A DNA stretch of 47,564 bases from an uncultured Thermomicrobiales bacterium (GCA_902806325.1 CADCWE010000271.1:1-47564), one strand, 5' to 3'. Shown: positions 34,024 to 42,405, counted from the first letter of the stretch. Notes: generated by a model not told the origin, from the sequence alone. Program-made: numbers and translations.

Positions 34024-35069
34024 CGGCGGGTAGGAGCGATGTCCGGGGGGACGATCGGCGAATCGGACGCGACGTCGACGGTGGCCGCTTGCTGTATCGC
34101 TTCCAGGTCAAGCGTCCCAATCGGGCGCGCGTCGGCGTCGACAACCACCAGCCGGGGGGCGCCGCAGTCCAGGAGCAGATTCAGGGCGGTGCGCAGGTTC
34201 TGAGAAGCGGTCACGGGCGGACAGCGGTCGGCCGCATCCGGTATCCCGGAACGGATCGCCTGGTGAACCGGAATCAGGCTCAGGCGGCGGAGGACGTCGG
34301 AAGCACCGACGAGGTCGCGGACGAAGTCGTCCGCCGGATGTGACAGGATGCGCAATGGGGTGTCGTCTTGGACGATCCGACCGTCGCGCATGACCACGAT
34401 CCGATCCGCCAGTCGCACGGCCTCCTCCACATCGTGGGTGACAAAGATCACGGTTTGCCCGAGCAGGCCATGGATGTGGCGGAGTTCGTCTTGGAGGCGG
34501 CCGCGGGTGATGGCGTCGAGGGCACCGAACGGCTCGTCCATCAGCAGGGTGGAAGGCTCGGCCGCCAGCGCCCGGGCCAACCCCACCCGCTGCTGCTGAC
34601 CACCGGAGAGCTGGGCCGGGTAGCGTCGCCGGTACTCCTCGGCGGGCAGACCGACCAGCTCCAGCAACTCGTCCACGCGTGCCGCGGTCCGCCGTTTGTC
34701 CCAACCGACCAAACGGGGCACGACCGCCACGTTCTCGCCGACGCGCATGTGGGGGAACAAGCCGGTCTGCTGGATCACGTAGCCGATCCGGCGGCGGAGG
34801 GCGGGCGCGGGGAGGGATCGGGTGTCGATGCCGTTGATCGCGATGGTGCCCGAGGTCGGTTCGTAGAGCCGGTTGACCAGCTTGAGCAGGGTTGTTTTGC
34901 CACAGCCCGACGGACCGAGCAGAACGACGAACTGCGAGGCGGCGACCGTGAAGGTCACGTCGGCGACCGCCGCCCGATCGGTACCGGGAAACGACTTCGC
35001 GACGTGCTCGAAGGCGATCTCGCCGGCTTTCCAGGTGCCTGACGTCGCGGCGGCGGTCGAGGAGGCGAT
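34020..35069 (-). CDS. Osmoprotectant ABC transporter ATP-binding protein (OpuCA-like), apparent ATC start
   Basis: From an ATC codon at 35069 the product is 349 residues. The first 37 residues include GEIAFEHVAKSFPGTDRAAV, the first beta strands and A-loop normal for this family. Walker A is GPSGCGKTT (about 52-60), the Q-loop is GYVIQQTGLFPH, the signature is LSGGQQQR, and Walker B is STLLMDEPFGALDA, followed by the H-loop VTHDVEEA. The C-terminal part (about 270-340) holds a single CBS-like segment with PRLVVVDADARPIGTLDLEA. The first standard start, GTG 34958, would cut off the A-loop strand, whereas ATC 35069 has GGAGAG 6 bases upstream. It overlaps the downstream permease start by 4 bases. 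Confidence 0.9.
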   Translation of the reverse strand: MASSTAAATSGTWKAGEIAFEHVAKSFPGTDRAAVADVTFTVAASQFVVLLGPSGCGKTTLLKLVNRLYEPTSGTIAINGIDTRSLPAPALRRRIGYVIQQTGLFPHMRVGENVAVVPRLVGWDKRRTAARVDELLELVGLPAEEYRRRYPAQLSGGQQQRVGLARALAAEPSTLLMDEPFGALDAITRGRLQDELRHIHGLLGQTVIFVTHDVEEAVRLADRIVVMRDGRIVQDDTPLRILSHPADDFVRDLVGASDVLRRLSLIPVHQAIRSGIPDAADRCPPVTASQNLRTALNLLLDCGAPRLVVVDADARPIGTLDLEAIQQAATVDVASDSPIVPPDIAPTRR

Positions 35070-35081
35070 GGCGGTCTCTCC
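35067..35081 (-). promoter_or_regulatory. Ribosome-binding site with ATC start codon
   Basis: On the minus strand GGAGAG (35076-35081) is followed by six bases and then ATC (35067-35069), in frame with the conserved N-terminus of the ATPase. No ATG, GTG or TTG in this frame precedes the conserved IAFEHVAKSFPG strand. Confidence 0.5.
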
Positions 35082-35145
35082 AGTTCGGCGCGGACGGGGC
35101 GCGACGTTGCCGCCGCGCCCCGTGCGACCGGAGATCCGGGCGTGG

Positions 35146-36126
35146 CTAAGCGGACAGCAACCCGTTCTCTTCGAGGAAGCCGCGGGCGACGTCGATCGGC
35201 TCCTGCTTCTCGTCGCCGGCGACCTGCCAGTTGAGGCCGGACATCACTTCGTCGGTCAGGAGCGGCGCCACCTGGTTCAGGGTATCGGCCAGGGTCGGAT
35301 TGGCGTCGAGCGCGTCCTGGCGAACGACCGGGGCGACGTGGTATGGCGGCCACAAGCCGAGGTCGTCTTCGAGAATGACCAAATCGTAGCCGAAGATCTC
35401 GCCGTCGGTACCGAAGGCCAGCACCACCTCCGCGTCGTCTTCGAGCAGCGCCTGGTATTTGATTCCGGGAGCGACGCCGAGTACATCGCCGAACTCGAAG
35501 TTGCCGTAGACCCGCTGCAGACCGAGCAGGCCGTCTTGGCGTTCGGCGAAATCGACCGGGGCGGTGATCCGCAGATCGGCGGCCTGGGCAACCATCTCGG
35601 AGATGGTGGAGATGCCTTTCTCCTGGGCGACGGACTTCTTCATCGCCAGGGCCTGAGTGTTGTTGAACGGGACCTGGTCGAGCCAGACCAGGTTGAACTG
35701 CTGCTGATACCCCGCCTTGACCGTGTTGTAGACGACCTCGTCGATCGTGATCCCGGCCGCCGGGGTGGCGGCGGATGCGGCCGGGGTCGCCGCGGCGTCG
35801 ACCGCGACGTCGGCGAGGGGGATGCCGAGCACGACTTCTAGCCCGGTGCCGGTGTACTCGGGGTAGAGGTCGATGTCGCCGTTGACGAGCGCCTCGTGGG
35901 CGACGTTGGTGCCGGCGAGATTGAGGCTCCGATTGACGGTAAGGCCGGCGTTCTCGAGCAGCAGGGCGTACATCTCGCCGAGGATGAACTGCTCGACGAA
36001 GTCCTTCGAGCCGATGGTGACGGTGCCGTCGTCTTGGGCGCCGGCCAGGCGCGGCGAGGTGAACAACGCGGAACCAAGGATGGGCGTCGCCGCCACACCC
36101 TTGACGAACGTGCGTCGCGTGACCAC
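35146..36126 (-). CDS. Osmoprotectant (glycine betaine-type) ABC substrate-binding protein, Tat-exported
   Basis: The 326-residue protein starts with a twin-arginine signal, TRRTFVKGVAATPILGSALF, with AQDD after the likely cleavage site. The mature part begins TVTIGSKDFVEQFILGEMYA, the standard start of the OpuAC/OpuCC binding-protein family. It continues with DIDLYPEYTGTGLEVVLG, the ligand-lining YPEYTGT loop. An Ala/Thr/Pro insert (AAATPAASAATPAAG, about 112-126) interrupts the next loop and is unusual. Later blocks VVYNTVKAGYQQQFNLVWLD and VLAFGTDGEIFGYDLVILED follow the family pattern. GTG 36126 is chosen because AGAGGAGG lies 7 bases upstream. It should capture glycine betaine, choline or a similar osmolyte for the two permeases. 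Confidence 0.92.
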   Translation of the reverse strand: MVTRRTFVKGVAATPILGSALFTSPRLAGAQDDGTVTIGSKDFVEQFILGEMYALLLENAGLTVNRSLNLAGTNVAHEALVNGDIDLYPEYTGTGLEVVLGIPLADVAVDAAATPAASAATPAAGITIDEVVYNTVKAGYQQQFNLVWLDQVPFNNTQALAMKKSVAQEKGISTISEMVAQAADLRITAPVDFAERQDGLLGLQRVYGNFEFGDVLGVAPGIKYQALLEDDAEVVLAFGTDGEIFGYDLVILEDDLGLWPPYHVAPVVRQDALDANPTLADTLNQVAPLLTDEVMSGLNWQVAGDEKQEPIDVARGFLEENGLLSA

Positions 36127-36205
36127 TGGTGAGCCTCCTCTGCTGCGGTTCAACAACGGGTCCGCTCTCCGCGCCCGCGAGCCGGAGCCGAGAACCCGAA
36201 ACCGA

Positions 36206-36856
36206 CTACGACGGCCGTGCGACCGGTGGGCTGACCCATCGCTCAAGCGCGCTCAACAGCGCTTCGGCCAGAAACGCCAGCGCGGTGACCGGGATCGCGC
36301 CGACCAGCAAGAGCCGGACATCGCGCAGGGCCAACCCGCTGGTGATAAAGGTACCGAAACCGCCGGCACCGATGAAGGCGGCCAGTGTCGCGCTGGCCAC
36401 CACTTCGATCGTCGCCGTGCGAATCCCGGCCACGACGACGGGCAGCGCGAGCGGCGCTTGAACCCGAGCAAACGCCTGAATGGCGTTCATTCCCAGACCG
36501 CGCGCGTTCTCCAACACCGCCCGATCCACGGCGCGCAGCCCCGCGTCCGTATTGATGACCAACGGCGGACCGGCCAGCAGGAACAGCGCGACGAGCGCCG
36601 GCCGTTCCCCAAGCCCGAACACGGGCAGCAGCAAGAACAGGACCGCCAAACTCGGCACGACCCGCGCCGCGCCGACGCCCGCGACCAGCGTCGGGCCGAC
36701 CCGGTTCGTCCGGGACGCTAGGACGCCGAGCGGGATGAAGAACACCATCGCCATCGCCAGCGCCGTCAGGCTCAGCCGGAGGTGGACCCAGAGTGCCTGC
36801 TCGACCTTGTCCGGATTGTCCTGGACGTATTGCCAGGCGTGGCGAAGGGAGTCCAT
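36206..36856 (-). CDS. Osmoprotectant ABC transporter permease (first gene of operon)
   Basis: The 216-residue protein is the paralogue of the permease at 33367-34023. It has about six helices and a transport motif TDAGLRAVDRAVLENARGLG followed by MNAIQAFARVQAPLALPVVV. Its final Gly-rich helix FIGAGGFGTFITSGLAL matches OpuC-type permeases. It starts with MDSLRHAWQYVQDNPDKVEQ, as many ProW-like permeases do (ITxHLxLS follows as LWVHLRLSLTAL). The ATG at 36856 lacks a strong ribosome site. It leads the operon; the binding protein starts 79 bases downstream. The upstream gap holds palindromes that could be operators. Confidence 0.92.
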   Translation of the reverse strand: MDSLRHAWQYVQDNPDKVEQALWVHLRLSLTALAMAMVFFIPLGVLASRTNRVGPTLVAGVGAARVVPSLAVLFLLLPVFGLGERPALVALFLLAGPPLVINTDAGLRAVDRAVLENARGLGMNAIQAFARVQAPLALPVVVAGIRTATIEVVASATLAAFIGAGGFGTFITSGLALRDVRLLLVGAIPVTALAFLAEALLSALERWVSPPVARPS

Positions 36857-36954
36857 GGTGATCCGCTTGCTTGCGCTTCGAAATCATCGGTGACGAGGGA
36901 GAACGAGAAGCGCCCGGATGAGGTTCGCCCGCGCCGCGTACGTCGCAGCCTCTG

Positions 36955-37000
36955 CGTACCTAACGGTACTTGGTACCGATCCGTGAGGGAAATCCCTCGG
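36955..37000. promoter_or_regulatory. Palindromic cluster upstream of the osmoprotectant operon
   Basis: Within the 343-bp gap 36857-37199, CGGTAC-TTG-GTACCG (36964-36978) is a perfect inverted repeat. A further GTACC lies at 36956-36960, so GGTAC/GTACC half-sites occur three times in 22 bases. Directly after it, CCGTGAGGGA-AA-TCCCTCGG (36981-37000) forms a hairpin with one bulge. The cluster is about 100 bases before the operon start at 36856 and about 200 bases after the ketosynthase stop. It may be an operator next to a terminator. No gene is seen in the gap. Confidence 0.45.
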
Positions 37001-37199
37001 TTGGTCGAGCGGCGGAAAGCGTGTTCGAGCCTGTCGGCCGTCTGGTCGTGCTTGCGACTCGGTGATCGAGGTCATCGCCGGTCCGTGCACGTTGCGACGA
37101 GGAGCGCCAGCGGTTCGACGGGTAATCGTCGGCGTGGGCTGGACCCTGAAATTTCGACCGCGTCGGGCTCATCGTCACCGGCGTCTTCCGACGATCCGC

Positions 37200-38444
37200 T
37201 CACGCCGCGCCAAGGACCAAGCTGGCGTTGATGCCACCGAAGCCGAACGAGTTGGAGATCAGGTACGGAGTCTGGACGTCCCGGCCGCCGGGAGGGATCA
37301 CGTCGAGGTCGCAGGCAGGGTCTTGGCTGCGGAGGTTGGTCGTGCCGGGAAGGTGGCCGTTGGTGATGGCCAGCGCACCGATCGCGGCTTCGATGGCACC
37401 GGTCGCGCCGAGGGCGTGGGCGTGCATCCCCTTGGTGCCGCTGACGGCGACGTGGTCGGCGTGGTCGCCGAGGGCGAGACGGATCGCGCGGCACTCGGTC
37501 GAGTCGTTGAGCACGGTCGAGGAGCCGTGGGCGTTGACATACGTGATCGCTTCGGGGGCGAGATCGGCGTCGGCGAGGGCCTCGGTCATGGCGCGGCCGG
37601 CCTGGGCCCCATCGGGGCGGGGTGCGGTCATATGGTGGGCGTCGTTCGTTGTGCCGTAGCCGACCAACTCGGCGTAGACGGTGGCGCCGCGAGCGCGGGC
37701 GTGGTCCAGGTCTTCGAGCACCATCATCGCCCCGCCCTCGGCCATCACGAACCCGTCGCGGTCGGCGTCGAACGGACGGCTGGCGGTCCCCGGATCGTCG
37801 TTGCGGGTGGTCAGGACGCGAATCAAGGAGAACGAACCGAACGTCAGCGGCGCCAAGGGGGCTTCGATGCCACCGGCCAACATCGCGGTCGCGCGGCCGT
37901 CGCGGATGATCCTGGCCGCTTCGCCGATCGCGATCGCGCCGGAGGCGCAGGAGTTGGCGTTGGCGATGGATGGCCCGGTCAGACCCAACTCGATCGCGAT
38001 GTTGCACGACGATGCGCCGCCGAACACCGACAAGGCGAGCATCGGGCTGACGGCCCGTAGACCGCGGGCGACGTAGACCTCGTGTTGGGTTTCGGCGAAC
38101 GCGATCCCACCGAGGGCGGAGCCGGTGTAAATTCCCATTCCGGCTCGTTCGGCTTCGGTCTTGGACAGCCCCGAGTCCGAGAGCGCCATCAGCGCGCAGG
38201 CGAGCGACAGCTGGGAGAACCGATCGAGCCGGTGGGCCTTTCGGGGGTCCATGAAGTCGAGCGGCTCGAACTCCACCTCGGCCGCCACCTGGCAGGAGAA
38301 CGCGGAGGGGTCGAAGCAGCGAATCCGGCGCACGGCCGAGGTGCCCCGGCGGACCCCGTCCCACAGCCCGTCGACGCCGTTGCCGATCGCGGTGATCGGC
38401 CCAATGCCAGTGATCGCAACCCGGCGCAACGACCGATCGGCCAT
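37200..38444 (-). CDS. FabF-like beta-ketoacyl synthase
   Basis: The 414-residue protein has the condensing-enzyme fold with the full active site: Cys166 in NANSCASGA, His306 in YVNAHGSST, and Lys338 with His343 in SGTKGMHAHALGATGA. It begins RRVAITGIGPITAIGNGVDG and ends SNSFGFGGINASLVL, as FabF/KAS II proteins do. It catalyses decarboxylative condensation of malonyl-ACP with an acyl starter. It is the last gene of a minus-strand operon with SRPBCC, flavoprotein, methyltransferase and PAP2 genes, not of a fatty-acid operon. A specialised polyketide or lipid role is therefore more likely than housekeeping synthesis. AAAGG lies 8 bases before ATG 38444. No acyl carrier protein gene is nearby. 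Confidence 0.92.
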   Translation of the reverse strand: MADRSLRRVAITGIGPITAIGNGVDGLWDGVRRGTSAVRRIRCFDPSAFSCQVAAEVEFEPLDFMDPRKAHRLDRFSQLSLACALMALSDSGLSKTEAERAGMGIYTGSALGGIAFAETQHEVYVARGLRAVSPMLALSVFGGASSCNIAIELGLTGPSIANANSCASGAIAIGEAARIIRDGRATAMLAGGIEAPLAPLTFGSFSLIRVLTTRNDDPGTASRPFDADRDGFVMAEGGAMMVLEDLDHARARGATVYAELVGYGTTNDAHHMTAPRPDGAQAGRAMTEALADADLAPEAITYVNAHGSSTVLNDSTECRAIRLALGDHADHVAVSGTKGMHAHALGATGAIEAAIGALAITNGHLPGTTNLRSQDPACDLDVIPPGGRDVQTPYLISNSFGFGGINASLVLGAA

Positions 38445-38498
38445 CAGCGCGCGCCTTTCGTTCGGGGGCCAGCAAAGAAACGGTTCACGCGGGTCTCC

Positions 38499-39011
38499 TT
38501 ACGACGATGGTTCAGTCGCGGCGGCGGCTGGCGGCGTTGCGGGCGGATCGCCGCTGCCGTTCGTACGCTCGCGCTCGACGATGCCCTTGATCGTGGCGAG
38601 CGTTCTGCCGGCGATGTTCTCGACGAACTGAGGACCGATGATCCGGTCCGCGACGAACCCGCCGACGACCGGCCACGGTGGACTGAAATCGTGCCGGATG
38701 CGGACCAGGATCCGATCGGGTTGGGGATCGAAGGTCCAATCCACCACCATCCCCTTGGTCCAGCCCTTGATGTGGCGGTAGGTGATGATCGGGGTGGCGC
38801 CGGAGCGGTCGATCTCCTGGATCGCCCGCCAGCGGACCGGGATCCGGTCTCGCCGCGCCGCCATTTCGACGACCTTGCGATCCCCGCCGCCTTCCAGCAG
38901 CGTGACCCACCGGTAATGGGGCAAGATCTCAGGCCACCGCTCGACGTCGGCCGCCAGCGCCACGATCCGTTCCAGATCGCCCCGCATCTCGACGACGTTC
39001 TCGCTGTGCAT
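38499..39011 (-). CDS. SRPBCC (START/polyketide cyclase-like) family protein
   Basis: The 170-residue protein begins MHSENVVEMRGDLERIVALA and continues DVERWPEILPHYRWVTLLEG. That pattern (strand, helix, 'V..WP...PH...V') is typical of the Coq10/polyketide cyclase SRPBCC group. A helical C-terminus (FVENIAGRTLATIKGIVERE) closes the cavity, and the last 20 residues are Pro/Ala-rich and disordered. Members bind hydrophobic ligands; in aromatic polyketide pathways they cyclise or aromatise the chain. ATG 39011 has GGAGAA about 5 bases upstream. It lies 54 bases before the ketosynthase start and 87 bases after the flavoprotein stop, which suggests it acts on the product of the ketosynthase. Confidence 0.85.
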   Translation of the reverse strand: MHSENVVEMRGDLERIVALAADVERWPEILPHYRWVTLLEGGGDRKVVEMAARRDRIPVRWRAIQEIDRSGATPIITYRHIKGWTKGMVVDWTFDPQPDRILVRIRHDFSPPWPVVGGFVADRIIGPQFVENIAGRTLATIKGIVERERTNGSGDPPATPPAAAATEPSS

Positions 39012-39097
39012 GGCTTCTCCGGACGAAATCGAGGAGTTGGGGAGCGGCAACGGCCGAGACGGCCGGTCCACCGTTCATCGCCTTCGTGCGTCCCGAC

Positions 39098-40309
39098 TCA
39101 AGGACGCAGGAGTCGGGCCAAGAACAGCGGCGACAGGGCCTGGCGGGCGGGCCGGAAGTTGCCCATCACACCGGCCAGGGTGCGGGCGAGGTCGGGACGG
39201 CGGTCGAGGCGGTCGGCGACGTAGTCCATAAGCACCGGGGTGTGGACGAATCCTTGGACGATCCAGCAGACGGCGCGCTTGTTGGTGAAGACGCGGCGGC
39301 GGGCGGCGCGGTAAGGGGCGAGGGCGCGGTCGGACGGGTCCCCCGCTTTGAGGGCGGCGTTGATGACGGGCGCGGCCAGTTGGGCGCCGCGCAGGGCTTC
39401 GTAGATGCCGTCGCCGGTGAACGGGTCGAGGAAACTGGCGGCGTCCCCGACGAGCAGGTAGCCGTACCCGGCGGTCCGACGGGCGCGGAAGGCCATCGGG
39501 CCGACGCCCCGGATACCGCCGACGCGTTCTGCCTTCGCCAGTTTGCTTGCCACCTCGGGGATCGCCGCCAACCCGGTCTCGAAAAAATCTGCCAAGGATC
39601 CTTCCCGGCCTTCGACCCCGGTGGCGTCGGCGACAAACGCGACGTTGGTCAGCCCGTCCTCCAACGGCGCGAGACCGGCGTACCCGTGGCGGGCGACGTG
39701 CATCTCGCCCCAGCGTTCCAATCCCACCACCCCCCGGTAGTGGGCGACCAGGCCCGTGCTTCTGGGCCACCGGATCGGCACGTCCAGGCCAAGTTCGCGG
39801 CGCACGGCTGAGTGCCGCCCGTCCGCGCCGACGATCAGCGGCGCCCGCAGCGTCTCGGCCATCCCGCCGATGGTTGCGGTCACTCCGACCGGTCGACCGT
39901 TCTCGACAACGACCGACCGGACGTGGGCCCGCTGACAGACGCGGGCGCCAGCGGCCGCGGCGCGTTGCAGCAGCAGATGATCGAGCTTGTGGCGGGATAG
40001 GCCGAGCGCGGCGCGACCGGATTCGGCGGCCTCGAAGTCGGTGCGGAACCACCGCCCGCCGGGGGCAAAGGTCCGCATCGCCTCCATCCGGTGCGGACCT
40101 TCGGCCAACACCGACTCCTCCACCCCCAGGTCGCGTAGGATCCGCGCCCCTTCCGGGTTGCAGTATTCCGAGCAGGCCTTGTGGCGGGGAAAGCCGGCTT
40201 TGTCGAGCAGCACCACGTCGTGACCGGCGTCGGCGAGCAGGGCGGCCGTGGCACTCCCGCCCGGCCCGCCGCCGACCACGATTACCTCGGCGTCGAAGGA
40301 GGTCGTCAT
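39098..40309 (-). CDS. FAD-dependent oxidoreductase, geranylgeranyl reductase-like
   Basis: The 403-residue flavoprotein has the N-terminal dinucleotide motif EVIVVGGGPGGSATAALLAD followed by VVLLDKAGFPRHKACSEYC, where the FPRxKxC segment is characteristic of the geranylgeranyl reductase family. The second FAD motif is YLLVGDAASFLDPFTGDGIY (about 283-302). The middle holds PLIVGADGRHSAVRRELGLD. Such enzymes reduce isoprenoid chains or hydroxylate aromatic rings. Here the neighbours (methyltransferase, SRPBCC, ketosynthase) fit a tailoring oxygenase or reductase, as in phenolic-lipid clusters where a flavoprotein and a methyltransferase modify a resorcinol. The gene starts 6 bases after the methyltransferase stop. 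The exact reaction is unknown. Confidence 0.88.
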   Translation of the reverse strand: MTTSFDAEVIVVGGGPGGSATAALLADAGHDVVLLDKAGFPRHKACSEYCNPEGARILRDLGVEESVLAEGPHRMEAMRTFAPGGRWFRTDFEAAESGRAALGLSRHKLDHLLLQRAAAAGARVCQRAHVRSVVVENGRPVGVTATIGGMAETLRAPLIVGADGRHSAVRRELGLDVPIRWPRSTGLVAHYRGVVGLERWGEMHVARHGYAGLAPLEDGLTNVAFVADATGVEGREGSLADFFETGLAAIPEVASKLAKAERVGGIRGVGPMAFRARRTAGYGYLLVGDAASFLDPFTGDGIYEALRGAQLAAPVINAALKAGDPSDRALAPYRAARRRVFTNKRAVCWIVQGFVHTPVLMDYVADRLDRRPDLARTLAGVMGNFRPARQALSPLFLARLLRP

Positions 40310-40315
40310 GGGCCC

Positions 40316-41098
40316 CTAGCCTTCGGCGACGCACTTGACTGCGGCCATGCGGAACCACGGGTGCCGAGCGATGGTCACGCCGTTGATGCGCGCCTGGGCG
40401 AACAGGTCGCCTAGCTCGTTGGGCGTGTAGGCGCGCAGGACGGATAGCGGCGCGTCGTGCCGGGTCAGCCGGTTGCGGGTCGTCACGTGCGCGGCCACCC
40501 AGGCCGCGACGAAGCCGAGGCGGCTCCGGGCCAGATCGTTGAGTACGAATCCAACCCGCGCCAGTCGGTCCATCTCGGTCAACACCCGGAGCGCATCTGC
40601 GGGCGGAAGATGGTGGAGCGCGAGGGAACACAGAACGATATCCACGCCGCCGTCGGGCAGGGTCACCGCGCGGGCATCGTATCGCTCCAACGCGATGCCG
40701 GGGTGCCCGGCGAGATGGTTCCGCGCCGCGTCCAACATTTGGTCCGAAATGTCGCTGGCGACGATCCGCACCGAACGCCCGCATCGCTCCGCCCAGCGAG
40801 CCGCCGCCAGCGGGATATCGGCCGATCCGGTCGCCAGGTCGAGGATCACCGCCTCGCGGTCCGCCGGGATCCGGTCGAGGAGCGGGCGGAGGTGGCGCAT
40901 GGTGGTCGCGGTGCCGCCGAAGAACCGGTTGACGCGCCGGATGTCGCGCAGGTTCTCGGCGAGTTCGCGCTGGTCGAGACCGGATTCGTCCATCAGTTCG
41001 GGACGGTCGCGGCGAGCCAAAGGCCGCATCAGCGCGGCCGTAGCGGTACGGGCGGAGCGAGGGATTCGCCGCCAGGGTACGAGCCGATCGGCGATCAA
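40316..41098 (-). CDS. Class I SAM-dependent methyltransferase (UbiE-like)
   Basis: The 260-residue protein has the SAM-binding motif I VILDLATGSADIPLAAARWA, an acidic second strand (RIVASDISDQMLDAA) and motif IV VDIVLCSLALHHLPPADALR. Its N-terminal block PELMDESGLDQRELAENLRD with IRRVNRFFGGT is shared with methyltransferases found next to polyketide synthase genes in actinobacteria and Chloroflexota, from memory. The TTG start at 41098 is supported by GAGAGGAAGGAA just upstream and by TTGA overlap with the stop of the PAP2 gene. It probably methylates the operon's product; O- versus C-methylation cannot be told. Confidence 0.87.
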   Translation of the reverse strand: MIADRLVPWRRIPRSARTATAALMRPLARRDRPELMDESGLDQRELAENLRDIRRVNRFFGGTATTMRHLRPLLDRIPADREAVILDLATGSADIPLAAARWAERCGRSVRIVASDISDQMLDAARNHLAGHPGIALERYDARAVTLPDGGVDIVLCSLALHHLPPADALRVLTEMDRLARVGFVLNDLARSRLGFVAAWVAAHVTTRNRLTRHDAPLSVLRAYTPNELGDLFAQARINGVTIARHPWFRMAAVKCVAEG

Positions 41099-42144
41099 CC
41101 GGTTCCTTCCTCTCGGCGTGACGTTGCGATCGCGCCCCGCCAAGATGACGGACGCGGGATGACGCTCCAAGGGACCTTACGCGGCCGCTTCCGGTCAGGC
41201 AAGTGCCCGCGATACCAACCGGGGCGCCGTCGATCTTGAACCGCTTGGGCGATGAACCAGGCGAAGCCGGCAACGGGAACCCCGGCGGCCACGTCGACGA
41301 CGTGGTGTTCTCCGAGATAGACCAGGGCGAACGCCATCGCCCAGGCGTAGACTAGCGCGGCACGCCGCCATCCCGGCGATCCGGCCGCGATCGCGACCAA
41401 GAGGGCGGTGATCGCGAGGTGGATGGACGGCATGGAAGCGACCGGATTGGCGTCGAACCCGAACCCGGGATCCGATCCGCCGCCGTCCGGCATCCCAGCG
41501 CGGGCGAGGACGGCGTCGGCGACCCGTCGTGGTGCGCCGGTTCCGGTCGTTGCCAACCAAGGAGGATTGGTCGGGACCAACCAAAAGCCGACCGTTCCTA
41601 CGGTCCAAACCACGGCGGTCGCCAAGACGTAGCGCCAGTACATCGTTCGGCGGCGGACGAGGAGGATCGCGCCGATCGCGTGCGGCACGACGAAGAACGA
41701 CAAATGGACCAACGTCGCCGCGGCGTCGATCCACGGCAGAACCGACCACGCCGCGCTCCACTGTTGCAGCCAGGTAGCGGCGAGGCGATCATCGAAGATC
41801 GTGGATTCGAGGCGTGGAATAGCCTCCCGGGATGTGACCGCCAGAGAACCATCGTCGGCGTACGCCCTGAGCAGATTTGCGATCAGCCAGCAGGTAACGT
41901 AGGCGCCTACGGGAAGCGCCCATCGCTGGACGCCGGGAAAGGTCGCCCGCAACGAAATCGCGATCGCGATTCCGCCCCAAACCTGGCTCGACCGCCGGTC
42001 CGTCAGTACGTCGAGGGCGAAGGCGACGGCGAACGCGGCGACGACGACGACCAAGCGAGACCGGAGTGGTTGGATCCGGCCACGGAAGGTGAAAATCGGG
42101 ACCGATGGGGACCAGGACCGGGCGACCTTCACGGGCGTGGACAC
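41095..42144 (-). CDS. PAP2-superfamily membrane phosphatase/transferase (Aur1-like)
   Basis: The 349-residue protein has about seven membrane helices. PAP2 motif 2 reads ASMPSIHLAIT (near 235) and motif 3 reads YLGEHHVVDVAAGVP (near 278), with the catalytic His residues in place. Motif 1 is weak. The long N-terminal membrane part and the LGEHHVVDV end resemble the inositol-phosphorylceramide synthase (Aur1) branch, which transfers or removes phosphate on lipids. The GTG at 42144 is the most likely start (GGAG is only 2 bases before it; GTG 42132 is the alternative). It is the first gene of the five-gene operon, and its stop overlaps the methyltransferase start. It may supply or attach a lipid group. 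Confidence 0.85.
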   Translation of the reverse strand: MSTPVKVARSWSPSVPIFTFRGRIQPLRSRLVVVVAAFAVAFALDVLTDRRSSQVWGGIAIAISLRATFPGVQRWALPVGAYVTCWLIANLLRAYADDGSLAVTSREAIPRLESTIFDDRLAATWLQQWSAAWSVLPWIDAAATLVHLSFFVVPHAIGAILLVRRRTMYWRYVLATAVVWTVGTVGFWLVPTNPPWLATTGTGAPRRVADAVLARAGMPDGGGSDPGFGFDANPVASMPSIHLAITALLVAIAAGSPGWRRAALVYAWAMAFALVYLGEHHVVDVAAGVPVAGFAWFIAQAVQDRRRPGWYRGHLPDRKRPRKVPWSVIPRPSSWRGAIATSRREEGTG

Positions 42145-42373
42145 GTCTCCATATCGTCTCGAGCGGACCGAGGCAGGTGCTGGGGCGCGGATCGAAACCA
42201 CGCGGTCGAACGGTCCGGGCGAGCGGCGCAAACGGTGTGCCGAGGGATGGCGCTCGGGCACCGGTTCACCACCCGATATCCCAGTCCGTCGCCCAACCTT
42301 CTGCACCGGCCGATCGGACGGCCACGGCGTCGATTCGGACGCCCCCCTCGGTGGCGGTGGCGGCGTCGCGCGC

Positions 42374-42405
42374 TTGACAATTCCGTGACACCCGTTGGGT
42401 AAGCT
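42374..42405 (+). promoter_or_regulatory. Candidate promoter for the MacB-type exporter
   Basis: TTGACA at 42374-42379 is a perfect -35 box, with TAAGCT at 42400-42405 about 20 bases on, which is longer than ideal. It lies about 100 bases before the ATPase start at 42506. The rest of the 361-bp gap 42145-42505 between the divergent operons holds no gene. Confidence 0.35.
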
